Positions 1-7,315 of a stretch of DNA of 17,033 bases are shown in pieces. Source of the DNA: CAYNHQ01 sp964397255 (GTDB taxonomy: Bacteria > Bdellovibrionota_G > JALEGL01 > DATDPG01); assembly GCA_964397255.1 (NCBI GenBank), contig CAYNHQ010000014.1, positions 1-17,033 of the forward strand, in the 5' to 3' direction. Below the pieces are notes generated by a model. It had not been told where the DNA came from, made no database searches, and was given only the letters and a program-made list of their open reading frames with translations. Position numbers and translations under genes: made by a program. The stretch's first letter is position 1. Each line of letters starts with the position of its first letter.

Positions 1-844
1 ATGACCGTACCGAAAAGTATGCCTCAAAAATAGATGCGGTTGATGTGCCGCTTACAATCAGAACATTTGACGAAGTCACGTTGACGATACCCATGTCCTG
101 GTTCAAGGGATAAATCGAAGTCTTGTTCGCTTCTATATCTCCAACCAAATTGATTGATTTGTTTATATTCAATTGATGTGTAAGGCCCCAGTTTCCTGGG
201 CCCACAAAGACGGTATCACCGGCACTGGCAACATTAATAGCATCCTGAATGGGATCGCTTCCGGGAAGCGAGTCTGCATTTGTTACGCAAATCGCCCCAG
301 GTTTTCCACATAGATCCGGATTAAAGGTGACGGAGTAACCGTTGTCAGAATTCGCGGATGCGACGACTGAACGATCAACACCCACCAGCTGCACAACAAG
401 GCTACGTGGGCCAATAGGTGCAAGTATCTTAGGAGAGAGAGTGCATTGAATCTTATAATTGCCCTCTTGGGAGACTGGAACCGGGAAGGTACACTCCTCT
501 TGCGTGATACCACTCACCTGGAAAAGGAGGTGACCTGAATTCGAATTAAAGTTTTTATTAACTCCTATTGACACTTCCGCGACTACTGCACCAGCTCCTT
601 GTTCAACAATATCGGGAGTGTAGGTGATTGACTTGATCTCTAATGTACTGGCGTCAAGTCCTGAAATCTCCGCGATCTGATCTGTAGCAGCCAAATCTGT
701 TTGAGCTAAAAAACTCGCGCGGAGGGATCCCGTTTTCTCGCTTCCATCGTTACTAGGATCGACGAGTCGGTTGGCCCGAGAGTCTGAACAAGCAGAGAAA
801 GTAAAGATATTCACGAAGAACAAAAGAACTGAAACGTTTTTCAT
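1..844 (-). CDS. Lipoprotein with beta-helix-like region, C-terminus cut off by the window edge
   Basis: I translated this frame by hand from ATG at 844-842 to the left edge; it is open for 281 codons without a stop. The N-terminus is a lipoprotein signal: a short basic start, a hydrophobic stretch and FSAC with the lipidated Cys at about residue 19, followed by Ser. A Ser in this position suggests outer-membrane sorting by the E. coli rule. Residues of roughly 60-190 are beta-rich and not recognised; three further Cys lie in this part or just after it. From about residue 206 the segment containing DPIQDAINVASAGDTVFVGP and then INKSINLVGD matches the usual opening of right-handed parallel beta-helix (pectate-lyase-like) domains. 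That fold suggests a surface or polysaccharide-binding role, but no substrate can be read. No Shine-Dalgarno sequence precedes the start. The beta-helix assignment is fairly sure, the function unknown. Confidence 0.75.
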   Translation of the reverse strand, partial: MKNVSVLLFFVNIFTFSACSDSRANRLVDPSNDGSEKTGSLRASFLAQTDLAATDQIAEISGLDASTLEIKSITYTPDIVEQGAGAVVAEVSIGVNKNFNSNSGHLLFQVSGITQEECTFPVPVSQEGNYKIQCTLSPKILAPIGPRSLVVQLVGVDRSVVASANSDNGYSVTFNPDLCGKPGAICVTNADSLPGSDPIQDAINVASAGDTVFVGPGNWGLTHQLNINKSINLVGDIEANKTSIYPLNQDMGIVNVTSSNVLIVSGTSTASIFEAYFSVRS

Positions 845-848
845 GTAC

Positions 849-872
849 GGAGCTGTAAGCAAGTTCTGCTCC
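849..872. repeat. Inverted repeat just upstream of the lipoprotein start
   Basis: GGAGC at 849-853 and GCTCC at 868-872 form 5-bp arms around a 14-nt spacer, 5 bp before the ATG of the minus-strand lipoprotein gene. In the transcript this could fold in the leader where a ribosome binding site would be expected. The arms are short and may be chance. The rest of 845-1065 holds no gene, no clear promoter and no convincing terminator. Confidence 0.25.
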
Positions 873-1065
873 AGTTTTCCAAAAAACTATATTTTCTCTA
901 GATCATAAATAGTTATGCCATACCATTCTCCCCATTTCTCTTGAACTCAGCTGATTACGGAAACTTAAGTTCGGATTTAGCGCAACTAAAGTTCAAGTCG
1001 ACTGCCGAAGGGTTTCTCATCCGCTACGCTCCACAACAAAAAGAACTTTTCGGGGTTTTGCGCAT

Positions 1066-1638
1066 TTATAGTGGCTGGTAGCCGCGTGCGACAAAAAAGA
1101 CTTCGCGGCTTTCGCGACGAGAGGCTGATGGCTTTTGCGATTTTACGTCCTTAAAATGCGAGTTCAGTTTTTCTAGAAAGGCCTTGCTGTCCTCTCCCTG
1201 GTACATCTTGCACACGAAGTCTCCACTTGGACGCAAAACTCGCAAAACAACGTCTAAGGCAAACTCGCAAAGTCCGATAGATTTTAGGTGATCGCCGATC
1301 CGGTTTCCCGTCGTCTTGGGTGCCATGTCGCTAAGGACAACATCAAAACTCGCATGAGTAGAAGAATCCCAATGTACGATATCGGTTCGGACGAAATGGG
1401 CATGCGGTGGCAGTGGAATGTGAAGGGGGTCGAGATCGATTCCCAGGACTTCCCCCTCCTCCCCTACTTCCTTAGCCACATATTGAAGCCATGATCCGGG
1501 GGCAGAGCCAAGGTCCAAAACTCGCATGCCGGGTCGAATAAGCCGGAATTTCTCATTCAATTCTTCGAGTTTGAAAATAGACCGGGCTGCGAAACCTCTC
1601 TTTTTCGCTTTTGCATAATAATGATCAGGACGTTTCAC
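1066..1638 (-). CDS. rlmE: 23S rRNA (uridine-2'-O)-methyltransferase RlmE (FtsJ/RrmJ family)
   Basis: This 190-residue protein is a SAM-dependent 2'-O-ribose methyltransferase; the E. coli enzyme modifies U2552 in the A-loop of 23S rRNA on the 50S subunit. The SAM-binding motif VLDLGSAPGSW is at about residues 40-50. The family's K-D-K-E catalytic tetrad is complete: Lys23 (in RSIFKLEE), Asp104 (in VVLSDMAPKTTG), Lys144 (in DFVCKMY) and Glu179 (in SREVFFVA). The length is slightly below the roughly 209 residues of E. coli RlmE, mainly from a short N-terminus. The start is GTG at 1638-1636 and shares a GTGA overlap with the stop of the upstream barrel gene, so translation is probably coupled. 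Its usual E. coli neighbour ftsH is absent; here it is the last gene of an envelope operon. Confidence 0.96.
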   Translation of the reverse strand: MKRPDHYYAKAKKRGFAARSIFKLEELNEKFRLIRPGMRVLDLGSAPGSWLQYVAKEVGEEGEVLGIDLDPLHIPLPPHAHFVRTDIVHWDSSTHASFDVVLSDMAPKTTGNRIGDHLKSIGLCEFALDVVLRVLRPSGDFVCKMYQGEDSKAFLEKLNSHFKDVKSQKPSASRRESREVFFVARGYQPL

Positions 1639-4600
1639 CAGTCGTACCCAAGCCAGAACCCAAAACTCTTCTCGCCGGCGAATCCTTGGTTAAAGCGAAA
1701 GACCAGTCCAAATATGGTCGGGATATTTACGAAATAACCGATAGAGTAGAGCACATCGATCGCATCTCCGTTGTACCATGCGGAACCGACATCGCCGTAG
1801 ATTCCGCCTCGAACATCAAAGTAGCGAGTAAAAAACCCCAGGACCTGATCGAGCGGGTCAAAAAATTTGGCTCCGATGAAATCAAACACCGGAACGCGCA
1901 TGTCTTCACTGAAGACCCAGTAATTTTGTCCTTCGAGAGCATCGAAGTCGACCCCACGGAACGAAATGTTCCCTCCCATCAAGAAAACGTTGGGGAGATC
2001 TCCCTGACTGGTCCCTGCGACCAATCGATGGGCGAATCCAAATCGGGGAAGAATTCTGTTGTAGAGACGATAGTCGAGGTTGGCGTCGAGATTGGCCAGC
2101 CTTGCATTACCGGCATCGAATCCACCTTCCCCCTTGAGATAAAGGCGGCTTCCCGTCACCGGACCATGCCGGTCCCAGAGAGTAACGTCATATCCGTAAG
2201 CCACACCCGTTTTGAGAAGATAAAAACTTCGCAGCTGCACGTCGGGAGTTACAAACCGAATAGTGTCGGGGGTTGGGAGACCGTAATCCTGCCATTCAAA
2301 GTCGCTGTACCAAGTTACTTGCCGATACCGATCCAGAAGAAAATCTTTGGCGAAATCTACACCCAGGTTCGTCACATTGTCCCTTGAGTTATAAAAGAAG
2401 GAGTAACTTCTTCCGTTTGTTAAATCGCTGAATCCGATCGTAGCGTATTGAGAATCCTGGAGAAACACGGAATTGATGAATAGGCCTTTGTCGCTGAACA
2501 AATTTTCTGCAAACGCGCTGATAAAGTAGCGAATATCTTTTCCGTCATAAGCGGCGGCCGCGGTTAAGGATTGCAATCGGAACTGTGTCCGAGCGGGAGA
2601 CCCTCGAATGGTCTGCGGGGAAGTCTCGGGGTCGCTCTTCGTACGGGGCTCATATGGAGGAGGCTCGGGTTGAGGGTAAGCATGGGCAATCGCGCTATTG
2701 GATTCTCGTTCAGGCCGAACCACATCGTAGCCAGGCAGTTCGAGATTCTCGATCTCTTTGGAGTTTTCGAGTTTCATCCGCCGCAACTCCCATCCCTTGT
2801 CCGTCCGTCCGCTCCAAACCACATTGTCGCCCTCAATAGCAGGTTGAATCGCTGATTCTCGGCCGGATGTAAGGGGGCGCGTCGTTTCCCGATCTCGATC
2901 GAATTCCTGCAATTGAAATCGTCCGTCGTCTTCCGCGCTAAAGAAAATTTTTGAAGGCGTCACGGTGTATCCCGCCACTTCACCTGTAATGAGAGTCGCA
3001 TCTTTCTTCTTCGGATCATAAAGAGACAATTCCCGATCGGTTTCAATCAAGAATTCACCGCTGGAAAGTTTTTCGCCCGAACGCCAGTCGCCGGCCAGTG
3101 AGCGCGCATCGTCTCGAAAAAAGAGCTCTCGGGGCCTTGTGCTACCTGACTCATACGTCAAAACCGACAACCAACCCTGACGAAACAAGGGTCGTTCAAA
3201 ATGTACTCCGGGGAGAGAAAGAGGATGAATCTCGGCATCGCCCCATTTCCATAAGGCTAGGCTTTCCGGAGCTTCCGCGGAATCGGTGCGAAGGTGCAAG
3301 AGAAAATCTCCGCTTTCCCGGTCAATCGCCCCTCCCATCCCTCGGATTTCCTTGGAAACTGGAATCTTCTTTTCTTCCGCTCGAATCGCCCGGGGAGGAA
3401 TTCGCCACGCCTTCCAATTCTTGGAATCGGCCAGAAGAACGCGGAGTTCACCCCCTTTTAAAAAATCAAACGCGATCAACGATGAGGCATACAGGCGAAG
3501 TCCCGAAATATCCCGGGAGTCCCTTTCCTTCACTCCTTGTCGGGTGAGAGTCCCATCTTTCTTCCAAACCAATTCATCCTGTTCGTCTGAAATGCGAAAG
3601 GCTTCCACATGATAATCGAGTTCGACATATTTTTTGGTAAGTGGGTCAAACCAGTAAAGGGTAAACGGGCCCTCCCGTGAATCACCCGAAGCAAAAAAGA
3701 TTTTCCCATCAGAGAGAAAAGAAATCCACATCACGCGCTCGGCAATGTTCGCCAGGGGACCTTCCGGCAGTTCCTCGATCTTCCCGTTTGCGATGGTATA
3801 AAGAAGAACAGCTACTTCATCCTTCTTGCGGTATTTTTCAGGGTCTTCCGCAACCCGGTTGTTCACCAATACCAGCACTTGATCGTTTTTCTGGCTTGTC
3901 CAACCGTCGATCCATGCTCTTCCCCCCAGCTGAGACTCTATTTTCTTTCGCACAGCGAGGTCCACGTCTTTTTGCGCAACCATCGTAGAAGCCAGCGATA
4001 TCAGTTCATTCCCATGCAAATAGAAATAGTGAGATTGATCGTCCACCTCCACCTTTTTGGATTCCGACTCGCCGTGCTTAGTCACCAGGATGAGACCCTC
4101 TCCTCTTCGAGCTACGGCGGTTACACCATAGCTTTCGCCATTCCATTGCACGTGCGCTTTTTCGTCCGCAATTGTGAACGTCTCCGAGGAAGGAGTAGGC
4201 GACACCGTGGGGGTCGCCGTGGGCTCCGGGAGCAAGACAAAGCGATCTTTTTCCAGTCGGGCATGATTCGGACTCCCTTGTGGAAGTTGTACATCGAGCA
4301 TCTCCCTACCCGTTGGAATTTTTGAACGATAAATGGACGGCAACAATTTCTCGTACCCATTGAAAAGGATCGTATTCTGATCGGACCACTGCGGGTGAAG
4401 AGCCCCCACCCGCATTCGCGTAATTCTCTCTCGATCTTCCGTGTGAAAATCGTAACGGAAGAGATCGAAGGTTCCCTCCTCATCCGCTACATAGAGGAGA
4501 AAACGCCCGTCGGGTGAAAAACGCGGCTGGATTTCATGGATCATCAGAGTATCGGTGAGCTGCTTTACTTTCTTGGTCCCAAGGTGGAGGGTGTAAAGAT

Positions 4601-6173
4601 TACGGTCGTACTGGGTTCGCGCGGGAGTGGGACCGTCTTCCTCTGAGTATGCCAATTCGTTTCGGGCTGCCGAATAATCCAGATCGGAGTAGTGGTGCGC
4701 GGTTCCCTCCGTCAACGGAAGTAATTTCGATGTCGAAATGTCATAAAGATAAATGTTCGAAAATCCTCCGCAATATCCGACAAAGGCAAACCGATGTTCA
4801 TCCACCAGGACCGGGTCCGCGAGGCTCTCAATTTCCGGCCAGGAGTATTCCTTGGAAGAACCAAGTTTAAATTTCTTTTTCTTGGAGTTGAATTCATAGG
4901 GAACGATTCGGACGACATCACGCGCGGATCGTTTAATCGCGTAAATGATGCGGTAATCGTCCAGGGAAGCCCCACGGCGGAAATAATCGAGGGACTCATT
5001 TTTATAACGCCGGTCCTGCACAATTTCCTCACGTGTGACCTTTCCCGCCGGGGATACATAATTAATATAGAGCGCATTTCGCGGACCTGTGTCTCCGCCG
5101 GAGAGGTAAAAAGGGCCTCTGGCGCTCAATAGACTTTTCTCGGAGTCTATTTTTTCAGATGTGTTTAGAAGATCCTTGGTGTTTAAGAAGGACCCGTACT
5201 TCTTTGCCAGTGCGGCAAATACTTTCGCGTCTAGCTGGTCAGGAGTGAGCTGAAGCGAATCTTTAATATTATCTTCGAAATTCTTCGTTGTGGCTCCTTC
5301 AAATATTTTTCGATATCCCTCCTCACCGTACTCATCCCAAATGAGATTGGTGATGAAGTTGCCCTGTTTGTACATGAGCCAGGTCCCTTCAATTTGCCAG
5401 AGGTCGTCGAGGTGGAAAAAGAACCCATGAATAAACGCATCTCGGATCGCCATTTCGGCCTGCGCGTCCCACTTCATTGATAGAGTTTCAGCCGAGCCTT
5501 CAATGAACCACAGTGGCAGACGCCTCGATCCTTTTGCGATTTGATAAATATGCGTCCCTTCATGACGCGCGACATGCTCAAGGAGTTGTCGCTCTCCCTC
5601 AAAAGGAAATGTCACCCGCTTCCACGCGAGTAATTCCGTCACGCCTCCGAGACCTTCCGGAATAACTCCCTGAATGATGTGCGTCTGCTCAAAATCGCGC
5701 CGGGTTTGATAGAAAATGACCGGAATTTTTCTCGTGAATCGATTGTCCACACCGAAAATTCGATTTTTCCACTCATGATCCTCCTCTAAATAGCGAACCA
5801 CTTCAGGTAAAAGTATTTCACCCGTCGGATAAGTATAAAAATCAAAATGCCTTGAGCTGAATCTTTCCCATTTAAAGTCAGTATATTGAGGTTTCTTGGG
5901 GCCCCAATAGGGAAGCGGGAGAAAGGCAGTCCTCTTCTCCCTCCCCGAAATGGGAAAAATTACGCGTATGAACTGCTCCAGAAGATCGCCTCCTTCGCCT
6001 TGAGCGTACATCTTGGGTCCGCGGCCCGCGTCGTCGTAACGGAGAGCGTCAAGGGGAACACCGATCAATCGCTCAGAACGAATTAAATCATCAAAGGAGA
6101 GCGATGTTTTGGCCGCCCCAAACACGGCAACCGCTGAAATCGAAAAAAAAAGAAATAAGAGAGCTGGTTTCAC
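1635..6173 (-). CDS. Secreted HEXXH metalloprotease-like / beta-propeller / Omp85-like barrel fusion protein
   Basis: This is a 1512-residue outer-membrane protein candidate with a GTG start. Residues 1-21 are a Sec signal peptide without a lipobox Cys. Residues of about 100-330 form a gluzincin-like peptidase domain: HEGTH at 204-208 would supply two zinc ligands and the general base, and Glu225 in WFIEGSAE is the likely third ligand. Residues of about 360-645 and 665-1165 contain TolB/PD40-like propeller repeats, the clearest being RFSPDGRFLLYVADEEGTFD at 551-570. A Pro/Thr linker lies near 650-663, and a second Pro-rich linker near 1170-1190. Residues of about 1196-1512 are a predicted beta-barrel with GGNISFRG near 1400-1407, like the GG..xxRG motif of Omp85/BamA surface-antigen barrels, and an aromatic C-terminal Trp. 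It is flanked by GTGA overlaps on both sides. The architecture is clear; the substrate and whether the peptidase is active are unknown. Confidence 0.85.
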   Translation of the reverse strand: MKPALLFLFFSISAVAVFGAAKTSLSFDDLIRSERLIGVPLDALRYDDAGRGPKMYAQGEGGDLLEQFIRVIFPISGREKRTAFLPLPYWGPKKPQYTDFKWERFSSRHFDFYTYPTGEILLPEVVRYLEEDHEWKNRIFGVDNRFTRKIPVIFYQTRRDFEQTHIIQGVIPEGLGGVTELLAWKRVTFPFEGERQLLEHVARHEGTHIYQIAKGSRRLPLWFIEGSAETLSMKWDAQAEMAIRDAFIHGFFFHLDDLWQIEGTWLMYKQGNFITNLIWDEYGEEGYRKIFEGATTKNFEDNIKDSLQLTPDQLDAKVFAALAKKYGSFLNTKDLLNTSEKIDSEKSLLSARGPFYLSGGDTGPRNALYINYVSPAGKVTREEIVQDRRYKNESLDYFRRGASLDDYRIIYAIKRSARDVVRIVPYEFNSKKKKFKLGSSKEYSWPEIESLADPVLVDEHRFAFVGYCGGFSNIYLYDISTSKLLPLTEGTAHHYSDLDYSAARNELAYSEEDGPTPARTQYDRNLYTLHLGTKKVKQLTDTLMIHEIQPRFSPDGRFLLYVADEEGTFDLFRYDFHTEDRERITRMRVGALHPQWSDQNTILFNGYEKLLPSIYRSKIPTGREMLDVQLPQGSPNHARLEKDRFVLLPEPTATPTVSPTPSSETFTIADEKAHVQWNGESYGVTAVARRGEGLILVTKHGESESKKVEVDDQSHYFYLHGNELISLASTMVAQKDVDLAVRKKIESQLGGRAWIDGWTSQKNDQVLVLVNNRVAEDPEKYRKKDEVAVLLYTIANGKIEELPEGPLANIAERVMWISFLSDGKIFFASGDSREGPFTLYWFDPLTKKYVELDYHVEAFRISDEQDELVWKKDGTLTRQGVKERDSRDISGLRLYASSLIAFDFLKGGELRVLLADSKNWKAWRIPPRAIRAEEKKIPVSKEIRGMGGAIDRESGDFLLHLRTDSAEAPESLALWKWGDAEIHPLSLPGVHFERPLFRQGWLSVLTYESGSTRPRELFFRDDARSLAGDWRSGEKLSSGEFLIETDRELSLYDPKKKDATLITGEVAGYTVTPSKIFFSAEDDGRFQLQEFDRDRETTRPLTSGRESAIQPAIEGDNVVWSGRTDKGWELRRMKLENSKEIENLELPGYDVVRPERESNSAIAHAYPQPEPPPYEPRTKSDPETSPQTIRGSPARTQFRLQSLTAAAAYDGKDIRYFISAFAENLFSDKGLFINSVFLQDSQYATIGFSDLTNGRSYSFFYNSRDNVTNLGVDFAKDFLLDRYRQVTWYSDFEWQDYGLPTPDTIRFVTPDVQLRSFYLLKTGVAYGYDVTLWDRHGPVTGSRLYLKGEGGFDAGNARLANLDANLDYRLYNRILPRFGFAHRLVAGTSQGDLPNVFLMGGNISFRGVDFDALEGQNYWVFSEDMRVPVFDFIGAKFFDPLDQVLGFFTRYFDVRGGIYGDVGSAWYNGDAIDVLYSIGYFVNIPTIFGLVFRFNQGFAGEKSFGFWLGYDW

Positions 6174-6787
6174 GTGGATAGCGTGGTTCTCCGTTTTCGC
6201 GCCGCTTCAATTAGGCGGTCAACGTTCCATTCCACCGGAAGCCACACCAATTCATCGCGATTTTCGTATCGAACCTTGCCCTCTTTCACGCCGTACTCAA
6301 AGAGCCTTCGAGTCACATCCACGTCTTGCTTGCAATATTCTACAATCAAATCATACCGACCCTGCTTCACCCAAGCCAGCGACTGCATTCCATCCGCGCT
6401 CTTGCCTTCCCCGAGGGTCGCCGACGCCAGTGATTGAAGCTTCAGTCGATGATTAAGGAGTCGCGTGACATCGATCAGAATATCGAAATTGGGAAGGGCA
6501 TTGTAGTTCTCGCTGACATAGCCGGAGAGAACCTCGTAGTCGAATCGGATATGATTAAATCCGACGATGAGATCTGCTCGTTTGAGATCTTCTACGAGCT
6601 TTGTGACATCGGCTTCTCGATATGTCCGGAATTCCTGATCTAGGGAATCGTAGACCACCCCACAGGCCATCCCCATGTGTCGAATGTTGCTCCATCCTCC
6701 CACTTCCCCCGCCGATCGAAGGGTTTCAAGGTCAAACGTCAGCACCCGCCTCTTTGGAGGAGCAAAAAATGAAATTTGCTCGGGCAT
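6170..6787 (-). CDS. Stand-alone DEDDy-type 3'-5' exonuclease (ribonuclease H-like fold)
   Basis: This 205-residue cytoplasmic protein carries a complete DEDDy exonuclease motif set: Asp19 and Glu21 (VLTFDLET), Asp83 (GFNHIRFDYEVL), and Tyr151 with Asp155 (YCKQDVDVT). These residues bind two metal ions for 3'-5' hydrolysis of nucleic acid in the family. The segment with SLASATLGEGKSADG resembles predicted RNase H-like exonucleases that are often annotated as 'DEAD/DEAH helicase domain' proteins because homologous domains are fused to helicases; no helicase motif is present here. The ATG at 6787 is the first start in frame and lies in a small hairpin. The stop overlaps the GTG of the barrel gene. 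Whether it acts on DNA or RNA cannot be read from the sequence. Confidence 0.85.
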   Translation of the reverse strand: MPEQISFFAPPKRRVLTFDLETLRSAGEVGGWSNIRHMGMACGVVYDSLDQEFRTYREADVTKLVEDLKRADLIVGFNHIRFDYEVLSGYVSENYNALPNFDILIDVTRLLNHRLKLQSLASATLGEGKSADGMQSLAWVKQGRYDLIVEYCKQDVDVTRRLFEYGVKEGKVRYENRDELVWLPVEWNVDRLIEAARKRRTTLST

Positions 6788-6795
6788 ACTGCCCG
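6781..6795 (-). promoter_or_regulatory. Small hairpin containing the exonuclease start codon
   Basis: CGGGC (6781-6785) and GCCCG (6791-6795) are perfect inverted arms around a 5-nt loop. On the minus-strand transcript the AUG (6787-6785) sits in the loop and at the edge of the stem, with codon 2 in the stem. Such a structure could lower or tune initiation, but with only five pairs it may be fortuitous. Confidence 0.25.
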
Positions 6796-6814
6796 GACTT
6801 TAACAGAGTTCCAT

Positions 6815-7315
6815 TCAGTGGTCTTGCGAGGACTGGAGTCGGGCCAGACCTTCTCTGGCGCGAGCATTCGATCCGTCTAATTTGAGCGCCGATTCATACC
6901 ATCGAACAGCGTCGGCTATTTTAGTTTGCTTTTCTGAGATCACACCTTGGTAGGCAATGGCATCTGCTTTCCAGTTCGACAAATTGACAAACAAGTCGCC
7001 CGCGCGCGCGAAAAGGGAAAAGGCTTCGGAATGACGATTGGCCCTAAACCGAGTGACACCCAGATAATAATAAGCAAACGGATTGGCTGAATCGATTTCG
7101 ATCCCCCTAGAAAATTGCTGTGCAGCCCGCTCCCAGCGTTCGTGCACCATCTCTTTTCGGCCCTCCTCCACAAATTTCATTGAGGCTGCCCGCCGAGGGT
7201 CGCTTTCCTGCTGAACCATTTCCTCCAAAGGCACTTTGGTCGGCTCCACCGCCGGAGGAGGTACTTTCGCCACACATCCGATGAAGAGAAGGAGCAGGAG
7301 TAGAATTACGGGCAT
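6815..7315 (-). CDS. Small TPR-repeat lipoprotein
   Basis: This is a 166-residue protein beginning with a run of Leu residues and a lipobox LFIGC, with Cys14 the predicted lipidated residue. The mature part starts with a Pro-rich spacer and continues with about three tetratricopeptide repeats: near residues 46-79 (RWERAAQQFSRGIEID), 80-113 (AYYYLGVTRF) and 117-150 (DAVRWYESALKLDGSNARAR). TPR lipoproteins usually serve as scaffolds in envelope complexes. The ATG at 7315 overlaps the end of the PBP1b gene by 10 bp. It may be an outer-membrane partner of that synthase, by analogy with LpoB of E. coli PBP1b. It shows no LpoB resemblance, so this is inference from position only. Confidence 0.82.
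   Translation of the reverse strand: MPVILLLLLLFIGCVAKVPPPAVEPTKVPLEEMVQQESDPRRAASMKFVEEGRKEMVHERWERAAQQFSRGIEIDSANPFAYYYLGVTRFRANRHSEAFSLFARAGDLFVNLSNWKADAIAYQGVISEKQTKIADAVRWYESALKLDGSNARAREGLARLQSSQDH

Noticed and set aside
1035..1060. Hairpin after rlmE (AAAAG/CTTTT)
   Set aside because: The loop would be only two bases, the stem is AT-only apart from one pair, and no clean U-run follows; not a credible terminator.
1000..1060. Possible remnant reading frame in the intergenic region (minus strand)
   Set aside because: Only about 15 codons are open before a stop and no start or homologue can be recognised.
1611..2387. A 258-codon plus-strand open frame opposite the barrel gene
   Set aside because: It lies wholly antisense to the 3' end of a well-supported beta-barrel coding region and the start of rlmE, has no recognisable domain, and is explained as a shadow frame.
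2571..5132. Several plus-strand frames of 70-150 codons across the propeller region
   Set aside because: They are Arg/Ser/Pro-rich with low-information composition, overlap each other, and oppose a continuous 1512-codon gene with clear domains.
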